Part shown: positions 1 through 9,623 of the stretch, in pieces
Layout of the letters: each line of letters starts with the position of its first letter
Position numbering within the stretch: the stretch's first letter is position 1
Notes under the pieces: generated by a model
The model's input: only the letters and a program-made list of their open reading frames with translations
What the model was told of the DNA's origin: nothing
Databases searched by the model: none
Assembly (NCBI GenBank): GCA_900312665.1
Contig: ONZQ02000006.1
Coordinates: forward strand, 1,947,433 to 2,011,432
Direction: 5' to 3'
Source of the DNA: Cephalotrichum gorgonifer
Lineage: Eukaryota; Ascomycota; Sordariomycetes; Microascales; Microascaceae
DNA: 64,000 nt
Made by a program: the position numbers and the translations under genes

Positions 1-144
1 GGATACTCAGGGTACTCATATGGGCGCAACCATGACGATGGGTTTACCATCTTCCTGGATGATGAAGAGGCGCAGCCGCTTGTTTACGACCATGCTGCCA
101 AGATGAACAGCTTGAACAAGAAGAAATCAAAGGGAGGTCGCTAG
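1..144 (+). CDS. 3' end of an unrecognised gene
   Basis: The first frame is open from the window edge to a TAG at 142-144 and gives 47 residues. The tail is acidic in the middle (DDEEAQP) and ends in a lysine/serine-rich stretch (NKKKSKGGR), with a Gly/Tyr-rich start (GYSGYSYGR). The reading ends cleanly and is followed by AT-rich non-coding sequence, so I read it as a last exon. No family is recognised, and the rest of the gene lies outside the window. Confidence 0.5.
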   Translation, partial: GYSGYSYGRNHDDGFTIFLDDEEAQPLVYDHAAKMNSLNKKKSKGGR

Positions 145-494
145 GAGGATGTCATCGCTTGTCATGGCTAGAAGACTATATTGTATCTAGTGTATATTAT
201 TACTTTTACTGGTACATCAAGGTAGAGATCACCCGGACATTAGTTGATGAAAATACTATCGAGCTACTATTCCCAACTTTGATATATAACTGTTGTGATG
301 ATGAGATACATAACGGTCCCGGTGTGGCCCGGTTGCGCTCAAGTCTTCTGGTTCACGAGAGATGTTCTTCTTAGCACTGACACAAATATCGAATTCGAAG
401 CCTTGAAGTTGGTGTATTCCCTATAAATGGCACCTTGCCATCCATTTCCGCTTCCAGTGGCAAAATTTACCAGATGTTTGCGATTGTTGTTCGG
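145..494. other. intergenic, convergent 3' regions
   Basis: Lies between the end of the plus-strand partial gene and the end of the minus-strand cytochrome gene. A 71-codon open frame at 159-374 shows no family features. I see nothing else here. Confidence 0.5.
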
Positions 495-1292
495 TTAGGC
501 ACATGTACCTGGTACTGGGGACGTAGCCAGCGCAGCCCACGCTTCATAGTCGGCACTCGCAGCCTGGTCGTTAAGCGTCCCGCGGAACATTCCCTGTGTC
601 TCATGTCGTGCAACGACGCCTTCATCCGCACATGCGCCATTGGTAGGGCTGCTCCCAGCATGAGCCCATCCTAGCATAACAGCCCCAGAGCTAGTAGCTG
701 CTCCCCCTGTAGTCTCGCCTTGGGTCCACTGTAGGCAGTTCACACACCGGAAGATGACAGAGTAGTTTGTCGCGTTTACCGCAGAGGACACCTGGGTCAG
801 CTCTGCGTCGCCGGTATAGAGCTCGGGCGGCCCGTACTCCGGCGCCCATCGGAGCGAAGTCAAAACCTCACCCTCGGAAGGATAGGCCAAGAGGAGAAGG
901 TTGTTTACCATTCCTCCTCCAAGCGAGATGCCACACCAGCCTACTCCCTCACCCCCAGGGGACGTACAGGTCTGTAGAGAAGGAGTATCAGCGAAGGGTT
1001 TCGGAAAAGTTGATGGGGTAGAGGGAGCTTACGAGTAGTCCGAGGAACTCGGTCGCATCAGTCTCAAGCCCATTCGCCGGCAGTGCTATGCCAAAGGTTA
1101 CATCGGTCTGTGGCCATATGTTGAAGGAGATTCCAGATTCCGGATCTTCATAGACCGCTGTATCTCCCTGAGCAAAAGCAAACTTCGACACTTTGCGAAG
1201 TCAGCACTATAGCTAAGTAAAAGAATGAGGAACGGGTAAAACTTACAGGACAGAGACGCGACTCCTAGAACTATCGATCGTAGAGACTTCAT
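495..1292 (-). CDS. secreted AA8-type cytochrome domain protein (CDH-like haem domain, stand-alone)
   Basis: Three exons, 1292-1247, 1190-1033 and 971-495, joined in frame, give 226 residues. Both introns have GTAAGT/GTAAGC donors and CTGA-type branch sites. A signal peptide is followed by a likely cut after AFAQ. The rest matches the cytochrome (DOMON-like, AA8) domain of cellobiose dehydrogenase: FNIWPQTDVTFGIALP early, then GISLGGGM and a late GWAHAG. In the family the b-type haem is held by one Met and one His; Met89 (GGGM) and His172 (GWAHA) are the candidates here. The protein stops after the haem domain, with no flavin dehydrogenase or cellulose-binding module. It could pass electrons to a lytic polysaccharide monooxygenase or reduce iron outside the cell; that role is inference. 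Confidence 0.85.
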
Positions 1293-2353
1293 CGTGGAAG
1301 ATAGTGAGTAAGGAAGATCACAGTAGGTCTACCTATATTCCTGCTGTCAATTATCCCCTTGACCAAAAGACGGGGGTTCCAGAGTTTAAATATTCCACGA
1401 CTCTACAGGTCATACATTGACGTCACCATAGACCTACAGTCAGTGTTGAAACAGACAATATACTACAATGCCTTTGACCTATCAAAGGGCATACATTTAT
1501 AATGTGGCCAATTTATCTAATGAGAGATCCGCCTTCACGAGGTGATATATTGGAAGCAATGCAACACCTTGGCGCCATGTCGACTGTGTTGACACTTGGA
1601 CAAGAGTAGATCCTTTACCAAATGCACGTCATGGCTACCGCCAAGACCAGGGTTATTACTTACTATGCTTGAAACCGATTGGATTTAATGTACGACCTGC
1701 AATGGAAATGAAATTCGGTAGTAATGGGTAAATGCATGCTGGCATATAGGTGCGTCGGGGGTATATTGCTGATACTCACTCGGCCGCTATAGATGTCGAT
1801 CTTGTCCTAAAAGTAGCCCTGCATAGACTGTTGCGAGGTGGAAACCCAGGAAATTCCATAGTAAGCATTCTGTTGCGGTAAAGGGCTTTCATGGGCATTA
1901 AGGGGAACACGACGCTCCATTATAAATGACCAAGGCGCGAAGAACGCAGTCAAACGTTTCTAACATCCTGCTCCTACTTGTCTTGACCTCTAGTCTCGGT
2001 TAAATTGTCCTGAGATTTACCACCCCTCTCCCTTCATAGCCTAACCATTTTAGAGAGGACCAAGGGATGGTAATGGGGGCGGTTGAGCGACGTGGGACGT
2101 GGAGAGTCGGATGTTGTCGCGACGAAGAGGATTCGGTAAAGACCATGAAATCGACCCGTCTTACAACTTTCCGCTTAGTACATAAGTTTCAGGAAATGGA
2201 ATAGCGTGAGCAGCTGCCTTTGTCAAGGGAAAATTAACTCGTGTCTGATATATTATGCGGAGTTAACAAAACATAATTGCACAAATGGGAACACTTCATC
2301 TATCCTGAGCCCTTTCTCCTTCAATTACCCCCCTTCTAAGTACGGAATATCAC
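1293..2353. other. intergenic, promoter of the AA8 gene
   Basis: About 1 kb between two minus-strand genes: upstream of the cytochrome gene and downstream of the TAP-like hydrolase. It is AT-rich with scattered short frames. I see no RNA gene or clear repeat. Confidence 0.5.
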
Positions 2354-4268
2354 TCATGCCTCAACATCAACACTGCTTAGCTGCGTAAGGACGCTCACCC
2401 ACCCTGGGTCCCCGGAGAAGGGGACTGCGTCAACCTCACACACGGTTCCCGGCTCAGGCAGGGTACCGTTCTCAAAGTACGCGCTTGTGATCTTGACGGT
2501 GCATAGGGAAGCCTGGGACAGAATCGTGTGCTAAAACGGAATAGTCAGAATACGAGCCCATATTGAAAAGATAGGAGAGCACGCAGGTTGAGTCTGGAAA
2601 CTTACACCATAGCCGGCTTGCTCAAGCACGACGCTACCTTCGAATCCGGCGCTCATATTCCTCGCCGAAACGAGCGGGGTATTGGGGTCGTTCTGCGTGC
2701 TGACGAGCAGAACCGGGTGTGCAGTCTTGACCTGGAAGTCACCCGCGTATTGCTCCTTTGCGGGCATTCTCCACCTCGCGCACTGCAGCACACTGACGTC
2801 CACAATGTCACCCCCGATCCTGCTTAGCTCCCACCGCGCCTCGACGCTAGGAAGGACCTCTTCGAGGGTGGACGCCCGTAGGAGCTTGTCGCTGCACTTG
2901 ATGCCGAGAATGGCTTCCGCGTCAGGGGCTGGGGGTGGTGCCGGTTGAAAGAAGTCGGCGATGATGCTTGTGGCGTTTCCTGAGAACAGAATGTCGAGGG
3001 TCTGCGCAAGCTTTGGCCAGGTAATGGGGTTGTAAAGCGAGTTATAAATTTGGCCCTTCAGGGTTGCGTAGTCAAGGAGGATGCCTATGCCACCAGCGGA
3101 TAGGGGGATAGGGTTGTACTTTAGGGTTTCTAGGGCGGTGTAGATGTCTTCTTCGAGTTCGGCGGCGGTACGGTCACCGGCGATCAGGCAGCTGTCTTTG
3201 TTGTCGACGCATTGGGCGCAGAAGCCGGAGAATGCGCTATCCGCGTCTGTTGCCTGGTCCAGGTCGCTAGCGGGTAGCACGTGTCAGTCGAAAGCCAAGG
3301 AGGAGGATAGGGGCAGGGCATGACATACTCGCGATAGTACTGGTGGCCATTCATGACAGCGTCCAGGAGGACTCTGTCAACTCTATCTGGGAACATCGAA
3401 ACAAGCGTCGATCCTAAGAGTGACCCGTAGGACATACCTAAGCGCGAAGTCATTAGCTCAGTTAAGCAGAAATAGTTACGTTCACTTGCGGAACCCTTCG
3501 CCCCAACTCACCCCAGAATCTCAACATCCCATCATCTTCGAGGACATCAACGGCACACATGATATCACGAGCCGTGAACGCAGTGCCGATGAGGCTTCCC
3601 GTTGTATTCTGCGAATGGAGGCACGCGTCGGCGCGGTTTTGGGACTCGGCCCAGACACTTCCGAGGGCGGTGTTGGAGGCGTTTGTTGCAAAGGGAGCTC
3701 TCGCGGCGGAGGCGGATCGCTCCTCGTTGGTCTCGTAGCAGGAGAACGGGAGTGTATTGCCGGTTCCTCTGTCAAAGGTATTAGCACGATGGCACTCGAG
3801 TAGCGAGTGGGATCTCGGTTACTCACCGGGGGACAATATTGATGATGTCATAAGATCCTCCGACTAGTCTGTAGCGTTTCTCCCTCATCAGCTTTTGCAC
3901 GGAGACGGTTCCGCGGGGGGGAGTCACACTTACGCACGCAATACCTCTCCAAGGACGGCCATTTCTACTATGCCACTCCCTCCTGGGCCGCCAAAGTTGA
4001 AGAAGACGCTCCCCTTCGAAGGTTCTCTGCTTGCGGGAATCTTCATCACTTGGAGGTCGAGGGTTTCTTCGGATTCAGGCTCGGTATAGTCGAGAGGGAC
4101 GGTCAAGCTGCCACAGAAGAGTGGCGTGGTGGCATTGATGCCGAGTTCATCGCCACAGGGGTTCCATTGGATTTCTTTTGCGCTTCGAGTGCAACAGTTG
4201 TTATTAGTAGGGGTAGCTATGACACCTGCCGTTAGGGAGACAGCAAGCAAAGAAGTTATCGCCTTCAT
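2354..4268 (-). CDS. secreted alpha/beta hydrolase, TAP-like (S33 family peptidase type)
   Basis: Six exons (4268-3934, 3868-3827, 3768-3512, 3437-3329, 3266-2606, 2530-2354) keep phase throughout and give 526 residues. An N-terminal signal peptide ends near GVIA. FNFGGPGGSG is the oxyanion-side motif and VPRGTGNTLPF the usual following block. The nucleophile elbow is GMSYG (Ser214 by my count), the acid Asp lies in STQNDPNTP (about 441), and the His is in GYGH (469), which is split exactly by the last intron. The C-terminal part has the TAP-like domain. Family members act outside the cell as tripeptidyl aminopeptidases or related hydrolases; the true substrate is unknown. Several Asn-X-Ser/Thr sites and paired cysteines fit secretion. 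All catalytic residues are intact. It is divergent from the regulator at 5310. Confidence 0.92.
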
Positions 4269-5309
4269 GTTAAGTTTGGTTTGAGGGCAGTAGAGAGATA
4301 GTGGATTGATGAAGAATGTTTAGTGATGGAAGGAATAAGGTAGGATAGAGTCACTCTTAAATACATATACTGACGTTTTTAGCTCCTTCGGCCATTCCTC
4401 TAGCTTTTCGCCCGACTTTCAATCTTGGCGAGCTTTCTGTATGATTCAATCCAGTCGATCCTCGATCCTGCTTACCCAAGTGATTACACGACTGGGGCTT
4501 GAAGCTATTCAGTGGCTCAGGTCGGCTTTGCTGTACACATGAGCTAGGCTGCATTTGGCGAAACCTACCGCTCTGAATGCTCTAGCTTACATACACAGTT
4601 ACCAGAGGTATGGAGCGTGTCTGTAATAATAGCTGCTCCATCATTATTGTTTTGCTTGTAATCTTTGCTCACCACGAGCTAGGCCAGATTTGGCGAAACC
4701 CGCCGCTCGGGAGATTCCGTACCTCTGAGCCCTTGCGGAGATTCCGTCTGGAGCTGACTGCATGAAGCGCCCTCATGTTGGCGGAGTCGTCTTGGCGGAG
4801 ATCTCTTACCACATTTGTAATCTGCAATTAGAAGCGAATGTCCATCCCTGATTTCCCGCTCCCGCAGACTAACAAACGATGCCGCTGCTATCCAATAGGA
4901 ATGTATAACGTCAGCAAACTCTGCCCGTTTCTTTGCTGTTCCTGCCCGAGGCGCAGCGGCTGCCGATCGACGATTGGCTGCTCCACCATCGAAATCTCCC
5001 AGAAGCCAAGTCGCCCAGCAGTGGGTAAGATAGCCAACACTTGGCACTTGGCCCAATCAGCAGCTCGCTCCAGTAGCGGGCATCATCTCATCCCATACCG
5101 GAACGGGAGGTCGAGCTTACCCCAAAGGAAACAAACTTGCCGCTGCACTGCCTCTCGCGAGAACAAGCAGATCGGGGTTGCCCGTCCCCAGCTGATCCTA
5201 ACCCTCTAACCCTACGATCTCTTTAAACTTGGAGTATCAGCACAAAATCGCCTCATTCGGAACTAGACTTGACCGCTCCTGGTAAAATCGCGCGAAATTA
5301 GTCGTCGTA
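4269..5309. other. divergent promoter region
   Basis: About 1 kb shared by the minus-strand hydrolase and the plus-strand Zn2Cys6 regulator, so it holds both promoters. It contains a 35-bp imperfect direct repeat, listed separately, and two copies of GAGATTCCGT at 4711 and 4738. The open frames here look accidental. Confidence 0.5.
4541..4710. repeat. 35-bp imperfect direct repeat pair
   Basis: Copy 1 at 4541-4575 and copy 2 at 4676-4710 share GAGCTAGGC, then ATTTGGCGAAACC and CCGCTC, with about six mismatches. The starts are 135 bp apart. The pair sits in the divergent promoter region and could be duplicated regulatory sites or the remains of a small repeat. Confidence 0.7.
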
Positions 5310-6976
5310 ATGGCAGGAGTACCAACCGGCCGCGGCTGCGACGGATGCCGCAAGCAGAAGAAAAAGGTTTGGCCCAACCACCTCTTGCCGCGCTTGTCTT
5401 CCCATGTAGCAGGATAGGAGGAGAGTGTAGGAAACATCCCACTAAGCCCAAAATAGTGTGATCTCGGAAAGCCGGCATGCTCGAGATGCATACGTGTGCG
5501 TATCCCCTGCGTCGGAAACGGCCAGAAAAGATACAAGTTCAAACAGGAAAATCCGGGCGACCCGGAACGTATACCTTCGCAACGGCAACCGGAAGCGGCA
5601 CCCAGACCCCCTACATCCGCCTCTAACGCACCCGGTGAATCTATTATTCGACGGGTTCCTGGAAATGAGCTCACCTGGGGAGCCCGCGCGCTGATCGCCT
5701 TGTTGGACATATCCGACCTGCGGTACAACATTTCCGGATTTGGAGCGTTCATGGGAGAGCTACCCCAGCGTATGGGCAGGAACGTGGCTCTGGATGCTTC
5801 CATCGGTGCACTCACAGCGGTATTCCCGAGGTTGTATTCAAGAGAGATCTCTTCGGAGATGCTTGTAGCATATGTACATGCCTTGAAGTGCCTGAGGGTG
5901 CTCTTGGCGGACCGCGTGACTGCACAGACCCCGGATACTCTTTGCGCCATATACATTGTTATGCTATGCCAGGTAAGTATACTCTGTTCACCGACCAGCG
6001 GCTGTTCTGTGCTCGAGTCTGTTTCATTATTGGCCTGTGTATCAGCGCTAATATCATCCTGGAAAGAGCTGGATAGGAAATCCGGATGACAAACTGGTCG
6101 GCCATTCGGAGGCCGTGGTGCACATATTGAACTGCATTGCAGTAAACCGCTGGAAAGGGCACTTTGAAAACCAGCTGTTTATGACACTCAGCCTATCAGT
6201 CGTAAGAAGCTTCGGTACACACCCTCTGCCTTGGTACCTTTGTATGCTAATAAGATGATCCGGTTCAGCTCCCGGAAAGTATTTACAACCCTGCAATCAG
6301 ACCGGGGCCATGGTTCCAGAGAATTGTCGACAATTTTTCGGTCTACAAGACCACGTCCCAGAAAAACGGCGGGCCTGGACCAGCAGTGGGAGTATTGACG
6401 TTGATGAGACTGGTCGAGTTTGTGAGAGACCAACAGGGTGACATAGGTGATATTCAGGCCGGATATGATGCCATGTTCCATCAGACGGCCCAGGCGCGGG
6501 AGAACCTGGCGAGGATGTTTGCGTCCCAGGGTAGTCATCGGAACAACCCCGGAAATCCAAACCCGATGGTCCCCGGAGGCGCGGAGATGGAGAAGATCCG
6601 ACTTCTCTGCCAGGCACAGTACGCGCTCCTGCTGTCCGCGACCATGCTGGTGAACGGCGTTCTCAGCGCCATCATGCCGAGTAACGCGGAAATTCCCAAG
6701 CAGGTTGCAGGATATCCGGATGAACTGGTGGAGTTGACCAGGCAGACGGCGAAATATAAGCCCATCGGTTCCGGGTTTATGCCCACATGCCTCCTGATGG
6801 CATGTGCAACGACTACGGATCGGTCGCACATGGCGAAGATGACGGGTGCCTTGGCAGAGTATGGGACTGGTGCCATGGAGTCAAAGTGGGGGTACTGGGC
6901 TAGTCAGATGAGGAGTCAATTTCAGGACATGCGGTTCAAGATGTCGTTGATGCGGTTAGAGGGAAGCCTTGTGTAG
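5310..6976 (+). CDS. Zn2Cys6 fungal transcription factor
   Basis: Exons 5310-5366, 5457-5972, 6067-6201 and 6269-6976, all phase 0, give about 471 residues. The zinc cluster at the N-terminus is complete (CX2CX6CX6CX2CX6C: CDGC, then CDLGKPAC, CIRVRIPC). The first intron falls just before the third cysteine, a common place in this family; its GTTTGG donor is weak, but only this join restores the cluster. The basic linker QKRYKF follows. The remaining 400 residues look like a fungal regulator middle-homology region, mostly helical, with no other motif recognised. It probably acts in the nucleus on nearby genes; the divergent secreted hydrolase is one possible target, by position only. Confidence 0.88.
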
Positions 6977-7340
6977 GTAGATGAAGCAAATGAGATTTCG
7001 CCCATATCATTTCCATGCTCATCCTTACTCCACTTATGCCACCTTGAAGAAAACGAGTATATGGACAATGGGTAGCTATAATATATCCGTTAGAGGCCCC
7101 GTATATCGGCTGTCTTGACTGAAGCTCTTAGGGCTCCCCCCCACGAACAAGGTAGCTATCTCAGATTCATCGATTTCTTAGACGACATATTCAATTCAGA
7201 GGATGGACAAGTACACATAAACGGTGGGAGGTAACAGATCTGACTGCAGTAGATAAAAACAGTTGCTGAACAATTAGTTTCGGATGTAGAAATTTGAAGT
7301 TTCTCAATCTTTGCCCAGGGCCAGGAAAGGTTGGTACACT
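6977..7340. other. convergent 3' intergenic region
   Basis: Between the ends of the plus-strand regulator and the minus-strand AAA gene. No coding signal is convincing. Confidence 0.5.
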
Positions 7341-9026
7341 TCATTCTTCATCGTGAATCCCATATGACCCTCCTCCTTGCGCACCACCTCTCCTTCCAAA
7401 GTTATTCAGTTCATTCTTGTTGACAGCGCTCAGGGCAACAGGTCGGACCTTCTTCATAGCCTGGTCGAAATGCGCCCTTGTCAGTGTTCGGACGTAGGTG
7501 TCCTCCGTCTGCTCATCTACTGCAAGAGTGGCAGCAGTGACGCACAGATTTTTTAGATCCGAGCCGGTGTACTTGTCGGTGAGTCTTGCCAGGTAGTCAA
7601 TCGTCAGGTCCGGTTCCCGCTGTTCAGCACGGAGAAGTAGACCAAGGATGCCACGCCTCGCAAGCAAATCGGGAAGGCCAATCTCAATATGCACTGGGGC
7701 ACGTCGGAGAACGGCCGGGTCAAGGTCAAAGGGTCGATTAGTCGCTAGTAGCACGAACGGCGAGTCTGGATCACTGGCGAGGCCGTCCCAACACATGAGA
7801 AACTGGTTGAGCATGGCTCGCAGATGTCGCTTCTCGCCCGCTTTGCGGGCCCCCAGCATGGCATCGGCCTCGTCCACGAAGATGATGCACGGCTTCAGTT
7901 TCCTGCCAAAGGAGAAGAGTGCCTTGATTACCTTTTCATCTTCGCCGTGGCACTTCTGCCATAGTTCCGCTGTCGAGACGGCTAGCATGTTGCAGCTAGA
8001 TTGTTTGGCGAGTCCTTTTGCTAGTAGAGATTTTCCTGTTCCTGGCGGGCCCCAGAGAATTGCGCCCGTGACCCGGTTCCCCTGTAGGACACCATGATTG
8101 AACGCCTTTTGCCGTTCTAGCGATCGCTTTGTTACCCTTTCCAACTCTTGGGTAATGGATGGATGGATGAACATGTTTTCGTAATTTGGCGGAATGCTGT
8201 CTGCGTTGACATGGTAAATCGTCATACACAATTAAGAGTTGGGGGCGGACGACGTACCGATGTTGACGATACACTCCAGGAGCATGTGCTCGTACCGGTT
8301 GGCCACAAGAGACTTCCACTTCCACATCTTTCTGGCGTGCTCCCGAGGTCGGCGAATCCCACCCTCAGATGCCTGGGAGTCTAGATCGGTATCGTAGGCC
8401 TCATCCTCTCCATCTTTGGCGCCCTTATCCTCCTTGTCCGAGTCAGATCCGTAACCTCCTCGGGTGTTGCGCCAGCTACGAGAAGCCGCATATTGCGAAC
8501 GCTTGGCCCTGAAGCGCGAAGAAGCCTCCGAGTATGCGTCATCCACGATTACATTGATGCCTAGATGCAGGTCGTTCTCGCCGTCATCCACGTTGTTTTG
8601 CGATGTGCTTGCTCTGCGGATGTCGTCAAACGAGCGCGGTGGTCTATTGTTTGCCTCATCAAGGCGACATGGCGGAGCCAAGCCTCCTTCGGCATCGTAG
8701 ATGACAACTTTTGGACTTTGTGGGGATATGGGTGACGCAGGAGGGGGGGTTTGCGCAGTCGTTGCGTCGGCCGGAGGCTGATGCCGATTATTCGCTTGAG
8801 TCTCTGGCGGGGTATGGGAGTCGGGTATTGGGCTTGGTGTCGGTACTGGCCTCGGAGGGTCATTCGGGCTCCAGTACGGCCCCGGGACTTCGATCATCGC
8901 ATCTACCGGTTTGATGCCGCTGTCGCTCGCGACGGGGTCTGGGACAGAGAGTCCCTTAGACCTCAGGAAAACCCGCTGATACAACGCAAGGGCATAAGCG
9001 TCTACTGTTCTGTCCGGTCTGGTCAT
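7341..9026 (-). CDS. AAA ATPase with a long N-terminal region
   Basis: Two exons, 9026-8258 and 8200-7341, joined by a GTACGT...CAG intron that splits an Asp codon, give 542 residues. An in-frame ATG at 9098 would add 24 residues; I prefer 9026, where the MTRPDRTVDAY start looks natural. The first 250 residues are low in complexity, Pro/Ser-rich then charged, probably disordered. One AAA domain follows: Walker A GPPGTGKS (about 306-314), Walker B IIFVDEAD (about 360), sensor 1 ATNRP, then an arginine pair and the small helical lid ending in a Gly-rich tail. The domain resembles the Msp1/spastin/katanin group, whose members pull apart or extract proteins. I see no TM segment or MIT-like domain, so the target is unknown. 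It is divergent from the 842-residue membrane gene. Confidence 0.88.
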
Positions 9027-9623
9027 GGTCACAGAGTAGTTGCAAGACAAAGTGTATTTCGTGATGTGCTTATCCTGGATTTCTTTGCATTTCCACATTC
9101 AGGCTAGGACAACTAGGCATTATGCCACAATAGACATACAGGACACCTGAGCCTAACTGCGGATAACTCTGACTAGCACCATCCAAAGAAACCCATCCAA
9201 GGCTCTCTAGAAGATCGGAGAAATACTTTCCTTTCCAGTCTTCCCACCCTAGGGGTGTGCCTTTCTCAGGAGGCGCATGCTGCACTGACAACGCACAACA
9301 CCAATAGTTTTGTGCAACAAGCAACATTGGGCGGGGTCTTGTCAGTGCTTGGAAGCTCATGCGATCTGGCTGATGTTGATAGCTAACTGATAGGTGCACC
9401 ACTATTCTTGGCGCCCATGACAATTGGAACTTCCCCTTGATTGGACATATGCGAAGGCGGCCCAGGCTTCACGCCGACTGTCACCCCGCGCTCATTGACG
9501 CCCAGATCGAGCTTGCCTCGAAAAGAACATAATCCAGTCCATGCTGTCCGCTTAACGGTATCCTGGGCTCGCTCTTCCTCTCTTTGACCCCAACTATCAT
9601 TAAGAATCAGGAACGCCTCGGCA
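9027..9623. other. probable bidirectional promoter
   Basis: About 600 bp separate the start codons of the AAA gene (minus) and the two-TM protein gene (plus). A shared promoter is likely from position alone. The part next to the AAA gene stays open to 9098 as a possible longer N-terminus. Confidence 0.5.

Noticed and set aside
5237..5956. 239-codon open frame on the minus strand
   Set aside because: Antisense to the zinc-cluster exon of the regulator at 5310; no motif of its own.
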